DNA of 42,596 nt from an uncultured Gammaproteobacteria bacterium (lineage in GTDB: Bacteria > Pseudomonadota > Gammaproteobacteria > SZUA-152), in the NCBI GenBank assembly GCA_913009875.1, contig CAJVYS010000015.1, positions 1 through 42,596 of the forward strand. Direction: 5' to 3'. Under the pieces are notes generated by a model, which saw nothing but the letters and a program-made list of their open reading frames with translations, was not told the DNA's origin and did not search any database. Position 1 is the stretch's first letter, and every line of letters starts with the position of its first letter. Made by a program: the position numbers and the translations under genes. Below are positions 1-10,585 of this stretch, one piece after another.

Positions 1-127
1 AAGGGGAAGTAATGCGAGGTGAGCATAAAGAGGGAAGCGTATAAGACAAGTAAGAACAAATGCAGTGAGGAGAAAGATGGGGGTTTTTACTACAACAAAT
101 ATGATTAGTTTTTATATTTTTTTTTTT
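1..127. other. non-biological low-complexity lead-in
   Basis: Purine-rich, low-quality-looking sequence ending in a run of T directly before a sequencing adapter. It has no coding or structural signal and is best read as assembly or read-end artefact rather than genome. Confidence 0.8.
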
Positions 128-193
128 CAAGCAGAAGACGGCATACGAGATATATCAGTGTGACTGGAGTTCAGACGTGTGCTCTTCCGATCT
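128..193. other. Illumina P7/index adapter sequence
   Basis: The segment begins with the P7 flow-cell sequence (CAAGCAGAAGACGGCATACG), followed by an apparent 8-base index at 152-159 and the read-2 primer ending GCTCTTCCGATCT. Genuine DNA starts at 194. Read on the minus strand in the frame of the adjacent gene the adapter encodes the well-known contaminant peptide RSEEHTSELQSH. Confidence 0.97.
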
Positions 194-1561
194 CCGAAAT
201 CGATCCTGCTGGCCAGACCCTGCCTCTTCGCCGAGTGGCTTTTCAGGCGACCCGGCCTCTGCGGCAATCTCTGTAGAGCCACCTTCGGTTTCATCAAGAT
301 CGACCTGAGGTACCGGCCGGGTCCAGCCATCATCGGGAACGGCACGATCCAGCGCACTGTCTTCGGGCACAGGGGCCTCGCCACCATCGCTGGCGGCATG
401 GGCCGTTTCCGGCTCCATCAGCGACCGTTCGGCGCTGGCCAGTTCAAACACATCGGAGGCCGGATCCATTTCAGTTTTGGCGGTTTCACGGACAGCCTCG
501 GCAGACTTCGACGATTCTTCGGCTGTGTGCCGGGCTTCTTCCTGCAGGGCTACAGCCAGTTTTTCGCTGCTGTCGTGAAGCTCGCCGGACTCCGGGGCTT
601 CTGCCTCAGGGGACTCTGCCGAGGTATCCGAAACCACCCCCTGCGGCAATACCGTTTGCGCGGCAGATTCTTCCACATCAATGCCACCACCAGGCTGATC
701 ATCATGCAACAGATTTTCCGCCGGCCTTTCGACGGGCGGCGGCCGGCCAGAGACCTCCTGACCCAGTTCGTCGGTCACCTGATGAAGAATGGTGTTATTC
801 ACCTCATGCTTCTCCTCCAGGAAACTGAACAGCAGCACCCGGTCACAGAGCATGTTGATACGGCGCGGAATGCCCTCGGAATATTCATGAATGGTTTCGA
901 AGGCCTGCTCGGTAAAGCTGGGATCATTCTGCCAGCCAACCTGCTTGAGGCGGCTCTCCACATAGCTACGGCATTCATCGGGGGCAAGGGCGCTGAGATG
1001 GTAATTGGCGATCACCCGCTGGCGCAGTTGCTCAAGATCCGGGTGTTCCAGCTTCTGCCTAAACTGGGGCTGGCCCAACAGAAAGGTTTGCAGCAGGGCC
1101 CTGTCGCCCACTTGCAGATTGGACAGCATGCGCAGCTCTTCCAGGGAGCGAGCGGGCAGATTCTGGGCCTCGTCAACCACCAACAGGGCCCGCTTGCGCT
1201 CCCGCGCACGGGCCAGCAGGAAGGCCTCCAGGGTCTTCAGCAGAGCGGCCTTGTCCATGCCCTCATAGCGCAGGCCGAAGGATGCGGAAACCATGCGCAG
1301 CATTTCGTCCGCTTCCAGCTGGGTGGTGGTGAGATGCGCGACGACCAGGTGCTGCTGATCCATTTCTTTCAGCAGTATCTGCGCCAGAGTGGTCTTGCCG
1401 GTACCGGGATCGCCGGTGATCACCACAAAGCCTTCGCCCTGACTGAGCCCATAACGTAAATAGGCCAGGGCGCGCTTGTGGCCACGGCTGGGGTAAAAAA
1501 AGCCCGAATCGGGACTCAGGCGGAAAGGCTTGGCGCGCAGTTTGTAGAATGATTCATACAT
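194..1561 (-). CDS. XrtA/PEP-CTERM-type AAA ATPase (ExeA-like), 3' truncated
   Basis: 456 residues are visible before the gene runs into adapter, so the C-terminus is missing. The N-terminus (MYESFYKLRAKPFRLSPD, then GHKRALAYLRYGLSQGEGF) matches the ATPase family found in exosortase/PEP-CTERM exopolysaccharide loci and related to ExeA/GspA. Walker A is GDPGTGKTT (about residues 50-58) and Walker B is ALLVVDEAQN (about 124-133), followed by sensor-like segments up to about residue 265. After that comes a long acidic Ala/Glu/Ser-rich tail of low complexity that is probably disordered. The gene is divergent from galE across 287 bases, which fits an envelope-polysaccharide setting. Known family members are cytoplasmic ATPases linked to polysaccharide export; the precise role here is inferred. 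A GspA/ExeA-type peptidoglycan-associated secretion ATPase is the main alternative. Confidence 0.8.
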
Positions 1562-1848
1562 ACGAAATTCCCTTCATCAACTCTACCGTTCAACTCTACC
1601 GTTGAATTTCCACGTTATCGGACGGAGACCAGCGGACTCCAGCTCACCTGGAGGGGGACAGGCGCCCACCGTCCTGAGTACTGGATGCTAATAATTTTAC
1701 CATCTACCACAACTTTTTAAAGGAAATACTTCATATGTAACCTGATATTCATGCGGGAAAATTACCACTCCGCCCATCAGCTGTTTGACGCTGGGAACGG
1801 AGGCCCACTAGACTGCGCGCAGCAACGGCAACTCGGAGAACCTCTGCC

Positions 1849-2847
1849 ATGGAAAATAGGAAGACCGTGCTCGTCACGGGCGGCGCCGGCTATATCGGCA
1901 GTCACGTGGTCAGACAATTGGGCGAGGCCGGGGAGCGGATCGTCATCCTCGACAACCTCTCTACCGGCTTTAAAGATTCCGTCCTGCATGGCGACCTGGT
2001 GATCGGCAACACCGGCGATCAGGCCCTGGTCGGCCAATTGCTGCGCGATTATGACGTCGGCTCGGTACTGCACTTCGCGGCCCACACCATCGTCCCTGAG
2101 TCCGTCTCCAACCCGTTGAAATACTACGGAAACAACACCTGTAGCTCGCGAAATCTGCTGGCCTGCTGCGAACAAGCCGGCGTCGAGCACGTCATCTTTT
2201 CCTCGACTGCCGCCGTGTACGGCATCCCCGAGACCGACATCGCCCGCGAAGACACACCCACCGCGCCCATCAATGCCTATGGCACCTCCAAGCTGATGAC
2301 CGAATGGATGCTGCGTGATCTCTCCCAGGCCTCCAGTCTCCGCCATGTGGTGCTGCGCTACTTCAACGTCGCCGGCTCCGACCCGCAGACACGTATTGGC
2401 CAATCCACCGAAAAAGCCACCCTGCTGATTAAGGTGGCCTGCGAGGCCGCCGTCGGCAAACGTGACAAGATCTGCATCTTCGGCACCGACTACCCGACCC
2501 CGGACGGCACCGGCATCCGCGACTATATTCACGTCGAGGACCTGGCCAGCGCCCATCTCAAGGCCCTCGACTACCTGCGCAAGGGCGGCGAGTCCACCAC
2601 CCTGAACTGCGGCTACGGCCACGGCTACAGCGTGCGCGAGGTGCTGGATGCCGTGCAGCGCGTCAATGGCGAGCCGCTAGACATCGTCGAAGAGCCGCGC
2701 CGCGCCGGTGATCCGCCGCTGCTGGTGGCCGGCGTCGAGCGCATCCATGAAACCCTGGACTGGACGCCGCAGTACGACGACCTCGACTTCATCGTCAAGA
2801 CCTCGCTGGACTGGGAGCGCAAGCTGCTGGAACGGGAAAAGACCTAG
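1849..2847 (+). CDS. galE: UDP-glucose 4-epimerase
   Basis: A 332-residue extended short-chain dehydrogenase, close to the usual 335-340 of GalE. It interconverts UDP-glucose and UDP-galactose with bound NAD and supplies galactose units for surface polysaccharide. The NAD-binding TGGAGYIG motif lies at residues 9-16, the catalytic SST segment near 120-125 and YxxxK (YGTSK) near 144-148; the RYFNVAGSDP segment typical of GalE follows. The ATG is preceded by GGAGA at suitable spacing. It is divergent from the exopolysaccharide-type ATPase gene, supporting a cell-envelope role. UDP-GlcNAc epimerase activity cannot be excluded from sequence alone. Confidence 0.93.
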   Translation: MENRKTVLVTGGAGYIGSHVVRQLGEAGERIVILDNLSTGFKDSVLHGDLVIGNTGDQALVGQLLRDYDVGSVLHFAAHTIVPESVSNPLKYYGNNTCSSRNLLACCEQAGVEHVIFSSTAAVYGIPETDIAREDTPTAPINAYGTSKLMTEWMLRDLSQASSLRHVVLRYFNVAGSDPQTRIGQSTEKATLLIKVACEAAVGKRDKICIFGTDYPTPDGTGIRDYIHVEDLASAHLKALDYLRKGGESTTLNCGYGHGYSVREVLDAVQRVNGEPLDIVEEPRRAGDPPLLVAGVERIHETLDWTPQYDDLDFIVKTSLDWERKLLEREKT

Positions 2848-2861
2848 AAAGTCACCAATCA

Positions 2862-2932
2862 CGTCATTCTGGCGAAGGCCAGAATCCAGCACTATCCAAT
2901 TTTACTGGACTCCTGCATCCGCCGGAGTGACG
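2862..2932. repeat. dispersed inverted repeat (GTCATTCTGGCG type)
   Basis: An imperfect palindrome: the left arm starts CGTCATTCTGGCGAAGGCC and the right arm ends GCCGGAGTGACG, with a short AT-rich centre. It lies in the space between galE and the convergent protease gene and resembles the widespread bacterial intergenic repeat of this type. It may act as a bidirectional transcription or mRNA-end structure. Confidence 0.75.
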
Positions 2933-2978
2933 AAAAGCGCTTGTTCAAATAATCCCCAGGCTTGACGCAGAACAAGTA

Positions 2979-3749
2979 TCACTCATCCTTCAGCGTCTCC
3001 AGCAGAGCCTTCAGGTGCTTGATGGGAATCGCATAGGAAATGCCGCTGGGTTTTTCCAGCACAGTCTCCTTCGATTCCTTGATGAACACCATGTTCAGCA
3101 CCCCGATCACTTCGCCCGTCTTGGGCAAAAACATCGGACTGCCGCTATTACCGGGATAGGCGGTGGCATCGAGCTGAAAGATGTCGAAGGGATCGCGCAT
3201 GCGCTTAATCATGCTGACGCTCAGCTGCCGCCCGGATCGCGCCGGCAACACGATGGGGGAAATTGTCGACACCAGTCCATGATGGGTGGCCGGATACAGG
3301 CCCAGCACCGCGCCAATGGGAAAGCCGGTGAAGGCGATGGACTCACCCTCGCGCACGCGGTCGGAATCCCCCAGCCTCAGCATCGGCAGTGGATCACCCT
3401 CGATCTTCAGGATCGCCAGATCATGTTTCAGATCCATCGCCACCTGCCGCGCACGCCGGCGCTGCGGATGCTTGCCGCGACCGGCAAACACGGCCAAATA
3501 TTCCTTATTCTCCACCGCCAACACCTCCGGCACCACATGGGCATTGGTCGCCACCAGGGTGCCGTCACCAATGACAAAGCCCGTGCCCAGCAGCTTGGCC
3601 GGCGGACGCCGCGTCGCCTGCATCGTGCCCACCGCCACCACACCCGGCCGCACCAGGGCAACGGTCTCCGGCAGACCGGCCAGTACTGCACCCGTTGAAA
3701 ACATCAGTGACGACAGGCCGACCATCAGGCAAAACAAGAATATCCGCAT
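2979..3749 (-). CDS. trypsin-like serine protease, exported
   Basis: A 256-residue protein with a signal peptide (MRIFLFCLMVGLSSLMFSTG, likely cleaved near ALA-G at 24/25). The catalytic triad of the S1 fold is visible: H71 in TNAHVV, D110 in KHDLAIL and S202 in GNSGSP. It has the DegP/HtrA-like protease core but no PDZ domain, ending soon after the protease domain with GISYAIPIKHLKALLETL. It probably degrades or processes proteins in the periplasm. It is convergent with galE and stands alone, so substrate and regulation are unknown. Confidence 0.88.
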   Translation of the reverse strand: MRIFLFCLMVGLSSLMFSTGAVLAGLPETVALVRPGVVAVGTMQATRRPPAKLLGTGFVIGDGTLVATNAHVVPEVLAVENKEYLAVFAGRGKHPQRRRARQVAMDLKHDLAILKIEGDPLPMLRLGDSDRVREGESIAFTGFPIGAVLGLYPATHHGLVSTISPIVLPARSGRQLSVSMIKRMRDPFDIFQLDATAYPGNSGSPMFLPKTGEVIGVLNMVFIKESKETVLEKPSGISYAIPIKHLKALLETLKDE

Positions 3750-3904
3750 GATTCCCTCGACTGGCTAATTAGCAGTAGTCCGGATAGCAGGCAGAGGCAA
3801 ACGATGCCATCTCTCACTGCTGTCGCAAACTTCATCCCAGCTTGAATTAATACCATTTATTTTTGCGAAACCGCACCGTTCCATTATAAGCACATCCCCC
3901 ACAG

Positions 3905-5086
3905 ATGCGCCCAAACGAAAATGCCTGCTACCATTCACTCATGATAGCCACAGACAAGTCCTACACCGACTTCCAGCTCAGCAACGAGATTATTTACCTC
4001 AACCACGCCGCCGTCGCCCCGTGGCCGCAACGCACGCTGCGTGCCGTGCAGGCCTTCGCGCAGGACAACGCTACCCTCGGCTCGAAGCACTACCTGCAAT
4101 GGCTGGAGACCGAGACACGGCTGCGCGAACGCCTGCGGACTCTCATCAACGCCCCCTCCGCCGACGATATCGCCCTGCTGAAAAACACCTCCGAAGCCCT
4201 GTCCGTGGTGGCCTTCGGCCTGGAATGGAAACAAGGCGACAACATCGTCAGCAGCAACGAAGAGTTCCCGTCCAACCGGGTGGTGTGGGAGGCCCTGGAA
4301 CGGGAAGGCGTCAGTCTGCGCCAGGCCGACCTGCACGAAGCGGGAACACCGGAAGACGCCCTCTTTGCCCAGGTCGACGAACGCACCCGCCTCATCGCCA
4401 TCAGCTCCGTGCAATACGCCAGCGGCCTGCGCCTGGACCTGCAACGCATCGGCGAATTCTGCCGCCGGCACGACATCCTGTTCTGCGTCGACGCCATTCA
4501 GAGCCTGGGCGCCGTGCAATTTGACGCACAGGCCTGCCACGCCGACTTCGTCATGGCCGACGGCCACAAGTGGATGCTGGGCCCGGAAGGGCTGGCGGTA
4601 TTCTATTGCCGCACGGAACTGCGCGAACAATTGAAACTGTACCAGTACGGCTGGCACATGACCGATGCTTACGTGGACTTCGACCGGCGCAACTGGCAAC
4701 CGGCAGACACGGCGCGCCGCTTCGAATGCGGCAGCCCCAACATGCTCGGCATCCACGCCCTGGAGGCCAGCCTAGCCCTGTTGCAGGAGCACGGCATGGA
4801 AAACATCGAGGAACGTGTACTAGCCAACGCCCGCCTGCTGATCGACGCCATCGACGCCAGCCCCTCACTGGAATTGTTGACTGACTCCAGCCCTGGTCGT
4901 CACGCCGGCATCATCACCTTCCGTCACCGTAACTGCGACAATGACAACCTGTTCAGATACCTCATCGACCACCGCGTCATGTGTGCACAACGTGGCGGCG
5001 GCATTCGCTTTTCACCGCACTATTACACCCCGAAGGAAAAGATTCTGCAGACAGTGGCCTTGAGCAATGATTGTAGGTTGGACTGA
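3905..5086 (+). CDS. class V aminotransferase (cysteine desulfurase/epimerase-like)
   Basis: A fold-type I PLP enzyme of 393 residues from the first ATG, or 381 from the ATG at 3941 (MIATDKSYTDFQ); neither has a clear ribosome binding site and the second looks closer to family length. The PLP lysine is K222 in ADGHKWMLGPEG and the ring-contacting aspartate is D196 in FCVDAIQS. NHAAVAPWP near the N-terminus is typical of the isopenicillin-N-epimerase/SufS-like branch. No Fe-S assembly genes are near, so cysteine desulfurase activity is not supported by context. The last residues (CRLD and stop) are encoded by a dispersed repeat, suggesting that the native C-terminus was altered. Confidence 0.88.
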   Translation: MRPNENACYHSLMIATDKSYTDFQLSNEIIYLNHAAVAPWPQRTLRAVQAFAQDNATLGSKHYLQWLETETRLRERLRTLINAPSADDIALLKNTSEALSVVAFGLEWKQGDNIVSSNEEFPSNRVVWEALEREGVSLRQADLHEAGTPEDALFAQVDERTRLIAISSVQYASGLRLDLQRIGEFCRRHDILFCVDAIQSLGAVQFDAQACHADFVMADGHKWMLGPEGLAVFYCRTELREQLKLYQYGWHMTDAYVDFDRRNWQPADTARRFECGSPNMLGIHALEASLALLQEHGMENIEERVLANARLLIDAIDASPSLELLTDSSPGRHAGIITFRHRNCDNDNLFRYLIDHRVMCAQRGGGIRFSPHYYTPKEKILQTVALSNDCRLD

Positions 5087-5144
5087 GCGCAGCGATGCCC
5101 AACGCTCGCGAGCGTTGGGGTTCGTACCTCACCCCAACCTACGG
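5072..5144. repeat. dispersed palindromic repeat overlapping gene 3' end
   Basis: Left arm TGTAGGTTGGACTGAGCG, central perfect hairpin CCCAACGCTCGCGAGCG with its complement, and right arm CCCCAACCTACGG. The aminotransferase stop codon (5084-5086) lies inside the left arm. The outer arms are complementary, so a compound hairpin could act as an mRNA-end structure. Confidence 0.8.
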
Positions 5145-5484
5145 CCCTAAAAAGCCGGATGAAAAGAATACAGGTCAACTCAAATAATGCCTTATATATA
5201 GGTATGAAACATAACGAAGTGTATCCATTAATACCGACTTTTTAGTATGTACATGGCGCAGAATTTTCAAGCAACCCAGTAGGGTGCGCCGTGCGCACCA
5301 AACACGGTAACGGTATACGGTGATATTTGATCTTGATTTGACGGCAATGGAATCGGATATTTTGTAATAGTGCGCACAGCGAACTCTACCGGGCTGTATT
5401 TAATCACCACTGAGAACTTCCGTGTCCTCTATGGCAAAAAGACTTTTTGCAGGCATGGCCCACTCCACATATTTCGAGGATAAA
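5145..5484. other. intergenic region without gene
   Basis: This gap between two convergent genes is comparatively AT-rich. Apart from the inverted repeat at 5279-5389 I see no coding potential, RNA gene or clear promoter in it. Confidence 0.6.
5279..5389. repeat. degenerate inverted repeat (GTAGGGTGCGCC type)
   Basis: The 20-base arm GTAGGGTGCGCCGTGCGCAC at 5279-5298 is matched in reverse complement, with a few mismatches, by 5370-5389. The arms flank about 70 bases of unrelated sequence. It resembles other dispersed palindromic elements in this contig. Confidence 0.65.
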
Positions 5485-6285
5485 TCAGGGCCGGGAGGCG
5501 GTGGGAAAACGGCAGAAGAAGTTTTCTGTGGTCTGTTCGGCGATGGCCTCCCATTGGCTGTTACGCAGTTGGGCGATGCATTCGGCGACGTGGCGGACGT
5601 AGGCCGGGTAGTTGGGCTTGCCGCGATGGGGGACAGGGGCAAGGTAGGGGGCGTCGGTTTCCACCAGCATGCGCTCGGCGGGCATTTTCTGCGCGACTTC
5701 CTTGAGCGCCTTGGCGGAGTTAAAGGTGATGATGCCGGAGAAGGAGATGTCGAAATTGAGGTCCAGCGCCCGCTTGGCCACTTCCCAGTCCTCGACGAAG
5801 CAGTGCATCACGCCGCCGACGTCATCGGCGCCCTCTTCACGCAGGATACGCAGGGTGTCTTCGGTGGCGTCGCGCATATGAATAATGAGGGGCTTGCCGG
5901 TGCTTTTCGCCGCCGCAATGTGTTGACGGAAGCGTTCGCGCTGCCATTCGAGGCCGCCTTCTTCGCCTTCCTTGCAGCGGAAATAGTCCAGTCCGGTTTC
6001 GCCGATAGCCACGACCTGTGGTTCAGCGGCCAGGGCGATGAGTTCGTCGGCGTTGGGGTTCTGCCCTTCCTGCTCATTGGGGTGCACGCCGACGGAGACG
6101 GCGATGCGTGGGTCCTTTTTGGCCATCGCCAGCAGGTTCGGGTAGTGCTCCAGGTCAATGGAGACGCAGAGAAAATAGCCCACGCCCTGTTCGGCGGCCG
6201 CGTCCAGGGCGCCTTCGAGGCGGCCGTCCCAGGGGGCGAGGTCGAGGCGATCGAGGTGGCAATGGGAGTCGACGAGAGTGGTCAC
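5485..6285 (-). CDS. TatD-family metal-dependent hydrolase (YcfH-like)
   Basis: A 266-residue TIM-barrel amidohydrolase/DNase family protein starting at GTG. Metal ligands are visible in DSHCHLD at the N-terminus, in GETGLDYF, in IIHMRDA, in MHCF and in ETDAPYLAP. YcfH/TatD proteins are cytoplasmic, and characterised members act as 3'-5' exonucleases or D-aminoacyl-tRNA deacylase-like enzymes; the exact substrate here is not readable. It closes the holB-pilZ-tatD string, the usual gammaproteobacterial order, separated from pilZ by 119 bases that contain a repeat. Confidence 0.93.
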   Translation of the reverse strand: MTTLVDSHCHLDRLDLAPWDGRLEGALDAAAEQGVGYFLCVSIDLEHYPNLLAMAKKDPRIAVSVGVHPNEQEGQNPNADELIALAAEPQVVAIGETGLDYFRCKEGEEGGLEWQRERFRQHIAAAKSTGKPLIIHMRDATEDTLRILREEGADDVGGVMHCFVEDWEVAKRALDLNFDISFSGIITFNSAKALKEVAQKMPAERMLVETDAPYLAPVPHRGKPNYPAYVRHVAECIAQLRNSQWEAIAEQTTENFFCRFPTASRP

Positions 6286-6372
6286 GGTAGATACCTGTGC
6301 GGAGTAAATTCAGGATGCGGTTTTCTCCCTCTCCCAAGATTGGGTGAGGGAATTGATTCTGCGAGTTCCGAA

Positions 6373-6409
6373 TGTAGAAAACGGCTGCCCGGCCGGGCAG
6401 CGCGCTACA
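6373..6409. repeat. small palindrome at the pilZ stop
   Basis: A perfect 18-base palindrome, GCTGCCCGGCCGGGCAGC at 6384-6401, is framed by TGTAG and CTACA. The minus-strand pilZ stop codon (6405-6407) lies inside the right edge, so the element begins at the end of that gene. Confidence 0.7.
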
Positions 6410-6752
6410 TGGTATGGGTCTGGCGTTCCGACTTCAAGGCGCCACCGAGGTAGCCTTCGATCTTGTTGCGCACGGCGCCGTTGTCCTGATTGCTGAACTG
6501 CACGCCGATGCCGGCCACGCGCGAGCCCTGCGCGCCGGGGGGGGTGATCCAGACGATCTTGCCGGCCACGGGGAGTTTTTCCGTCTCGTCCATCAGGGTG
6601 AGCAGCATGAAGACTTCGTCGCCGAGCTTGTATTTCTTGTTGGTGGGGATGAACAGGCCGCCATTTTTCACGAAGGGCATATAGGCCGCGTACAAGGAGC
6701 TCTTGTCCTTGATGGCCAGGGAGAGAATGCCGCCTTGTCGGAAACCGGTCAT
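6405..6752 (-). CDS. pilZ: type IV pilus PilZ protein
   Basis: A 115-residue single-domain protein matching the pilus PilZ of pseudomonads along its length: GILSLAIKDKS, LYAAYMPFVKNGGLFIPTN, YKLGDEVFMLLTLMD, PVAGKIVWITP, AGIGVQF and the C-terminal HTM. The RxxxR c-di-GMP-binding motif of true receptors is absent, as in other members of this subfamily, which act in pilus biogenesis with PilB and FimX rather than by binding the nucleotide. It lies 25 bases downstream of holB in the standard order and is probably cotranscribed. Confidence 0.95.
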   Translation of the reverse strand: MTGFRQGGILSLAIKDKSSLYAAYMPFVKNGGLFIPTNKKYKLGDEVFMLLTLMDETEKLPVAGKIVWITPPGAQGSRVAGIGVQFSNQDNGAVRNKIEGYLGGALKSERQTHTM

Positions 6753-6777
6753 GCCTGTGTGAATTCCTTGCGAGTGG

Positions 6778-8537
<1,760 letters not shown>

Positions 8538-8554
8538 CTATCCAGGCAAGCCAA

Positions 8555-8617
8555 GTAGAGTAGGCATTGCCCACCGGCAGTTTTGTGCTGTGCACTGGTG
8601 GGCGGTGCCCACCCTAC
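8555..8617. repeat. dispersed inverted repeat (GGCATTGCCCACC type)
   Basis: Left arm GTAGAGTAGGCATTGCCCAC and right arm GTGGGCGGTGCCCACCCTAC are imperfect reverse complements around a short centre. It is one of the stacked repeats between mltG and tmk. Confidence 0.75.
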
Positions 8618-8630
8618 GAGACCGAATCCA

Positions 8631-8654
8631 TCGCGGGCATGGCCCGCTCCTACA
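8631..8654. repeat. dispersed repeat (GGGCATGGCCCGCTCCTAC type), copy 1
   Basis: TCGCGGGCATGGCCCGCTCC followed by TACA is nearly identical to 10868-10890. The core GCGGGCATGGCCCGC is a short palindrome. Confidence 0.75.
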
Positions 8655-8718
8655 GAGAAGAAATGTGCGGCAACAGCGGGTTTTTCTCCGTGTGCTCTGT
8701 GCCTCTGTGGCAAATAAA

Positions 8719-9774
8719 TCATTTACCCAGCTTCCCCGATGGCAACGAGGAGAACGCCTTCGCGCGCCCGCCCAGCTGATATTCCACCACCGCCTTGTTG
8801 TGCTCCTTGAGGGTGGCGGAGAACTGATGACTGCCGTCGCCGCGGGAGACAAAATACAGTTCGTCGCCCTCTGCCGGATGCAGCGCGGCAAGCACGGCGT
8901 CGCGCCCGGACATGGCGATGGGGGTGGGCGGCAAGCCCTTGTGCAGGTAGGTATTGTAGGGGGTGTCACGGCGCAGATCGCGGCGGCGGATGTTGCCGTC
9001 GAAGCTGCGGCCAAGACCATAGATCACCGTGGGATCGGTCTGCAGGCGCATGCGTTTCTTCAGGCGACGGTTGAAGACCCCGGCGATCTGCTTGCGCTCG
9101 CTGGGCAGGGCGGTTTCCTTTTCGACGATGGAGGCGAGGATCAGCGCCTCGTAGGGGGTGTCGAAGGCCAGATCCGGCGAGCGCGCCGGCCATTCCTCGC
9201 GCAGCAGGGTCTGCATGGCGTCGTAGGCACGCTGCAGGAATACCACATCGGTAGTCATGCGCGGAAAGTGATAGGTGTCGGGCAGGAAGCGACCCTCGGG
9301 GTGTTCACCAGGATGGCCAAGCTGTTCCATGATTTCGGCGTCACTGTAGTCGGACAGGGTGTGCAACAGGTATTCGTTGCTGTGCACGGCGTCCATCAGC
9401 TGGCGGAAGTTCCAGCCCTCGACGATGGTAATGGCGTATTGCAGGGTCTCGCCGTTGACCAGTTGTTCCAGCAGGCGGTGGGGAGTAATGCCGGTGTCAA
9501 AGCGGTATTCGCCAGCCTTGATCCGCTTGGCCTTGCCCTCCAGCCGGCCCAGCCAGACCAGGTAGCGTGGGCTGTCGACGATGCCACGGGTCTGCAGGTC
9601 GTGGGCGACGCGGGTGAGGGTCATGCCGGGCTTGAGCTCGTAACGCAGACCGCTTTCACCGAAGTCCAGCGGTTCGTCGGTGAAGCCCTGGTAGTCCATC
9701 CATACCCAGGCGGTGGTGAGACTGGCGAGGAGAATCAACCCACCGAGCAGCTTAAAAAACCGCGACTTAGTCAT
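8719..9774 (-). CDS. mltG: endolytic murein transglycosylase MltG
   Basis: 351 residues from the ATG at 9774 (MTKSRFFKLLGG), which overlaps the pabC stop by eight bases. An N-terminal membrane anchor (about residues 9-27) places the LysM-like and YceG domains in the periplasm. The catalytic glutamate is in ASIVEKETALPSER; further family motifs are GRFLPDTYHF, LQTDPTVIYGLG and TPYNTYLHKGLPPTPI. MltG cleaves nascent peptidoglycan strands and influences glycan length. The position between pabC and tmk is standard for gammaproteobacteria. Confidence 0.95.
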   Translation of the reverse strand: MTKSRFFKLLGGLILLASLTTAWVWMDYQGFTDEPLDFGESGLRYELKPGMTLTRVAHDLQTRGIVDSPRYLVWLGRLEGKAKRIKAGEYRFDTGITPHRLLEQLVNGETLQYAITIVEGWNFRQLMDAVHSNEYLLHTLSDYSDAEIMEQLGHPGEHPEGRFLPDTYHFPRMTTDVVFLQRAYDAMQTLLREEWPARSPDLAFDTPYEALILASIVEKETALPSERKQIAGVFNRRLKKRMRLQTDPTVIYGLGRSFDGNIRRRDLRRDTPYNTYLHKGLPPTPIAMSGRDAVLAALHPAEGDELYFVSRGDGSHQFSATLKEHNKAVVEYQLGGRAKAFSSLPSGKLGK

Positions 9775-10585
9775 TGCACATATCCACGGCGGCAGCCAGA
9801 CGGGCGGTGAGCGGACCGGGCACATAGTCACGGCTATCCAGCCTGCGCACGGGCCAGATGCCGATCACGCTATTGCTGAGAAACAGCTCATCAGCGGTAG
9901 CCAGATCACGCAGGCCCAGACGTCCCTCACCCACCGGGATGCCCAGGGTCCCGGCCACGGCCATCACCTGCGCACGCATCACCCCGGCCACGCCGCAACG
10001 CGACAGCTCCGGTGTGCGCAGGACACCTGCCTGCACCACAAATAAATTACTCATTGTTCCTTCGATGACATTCCCCTCGATGTCTTGCATCAGCCCCTCG
10101 GCGATGCTTATGTCGTTCCACTCGGCACGCGCCAGCACCTGCTCCAGCCGATTTAGGTGCTTGAGTCCGGCCAGCACCGGGCTGTGGCCCAGGCGGGTGT
10201 CGCAGATACGCACGACGACGCCCCGCATCCGGTTTTCCGGCGGATGATCCGGGGTCGGAAAGCGTGACAGCAGGCGCGTGGGCGCAGGATCTTGCGGCGG
10301 ACGATAACCACGCCCGCCGCTGCCGCGGGTCAGCACGATCTTCAACACCCCGTCGGCCCCGCCACAGCAGAGCCGCTCGACTTCGTCGCACAACAGGGCC
10401 ACATCCGGCATCGGCAGGCCCAGGCGTTCACAACCGTGAGCCAGTCTCGCCATGTGCGCCGACCAGAGACAGGGCCGACCATGGCGGATACGCAGGGTCT
10501 CGAAGAGGCCGTCGCCGTACTGAAAACCGCGATCCCGCGCGTCGATGCTGGACGTTTCGATGCCGTTGATGAGTGTCGAAACCAA
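9767..10585 (-). CDS. pabC: aminodeoxychorismate lyase
   Basis: A 272-residue fold-type IV PLP enzyme that releases pyruvate from 4-amino-4-deoxychorismate to give p-aminobenzoate for folate. Typical segments are DRGFQYGDGLFETLR near the N-terminus, the PLP lysine in LKHLNRLEQVLAR, and EGTMSNLFVV in the cofactor phosphate region. It precedes mltG with an eight-base overlap, as in E. coli, and follows pabB after a 301-base repeat-containing spacer. The family also contains branched-chain and D-amino acid aminotransferases, but context supports PabC. Confidence 0.92.
   Translation of the reverse strand: MVSTLINGIETSSIDARDRGFQYGDGLFETLRIRHGRPCLWSAHMARLAHGCERLGLPMPDVALLCDEVERLCCGGADGVLKIVLTRGSGGRGYRPPQDPAPTRLLSRFPTPDHPPENRMRGVVVRICDTRLGHSPVLAGLKHLNRLEQVLARAEWNDISIAEGLMQDIEGNVIEGTMSNLFVVQAGVLRTPELSRCGVAGVMRAQVMAVAGTLGIPVGEGRLGLRDLATADELFLSNSVIGIWPVRRLDSRDYVPGPLTARLAAAVDMCND

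Noticed and set aside
179-1459. Long plus-strand ORF opposite the ATPase gene
   Set aside because: It starts in adapter and is the antisense shadow of a gene with clear Walker motifs; no recognisable protein features.
5422-6453. Long plus-strand ORF opposite tatD
   Set aside because: Antisense shadow; the minus-strand frame has all TatD metal-binding motifs.
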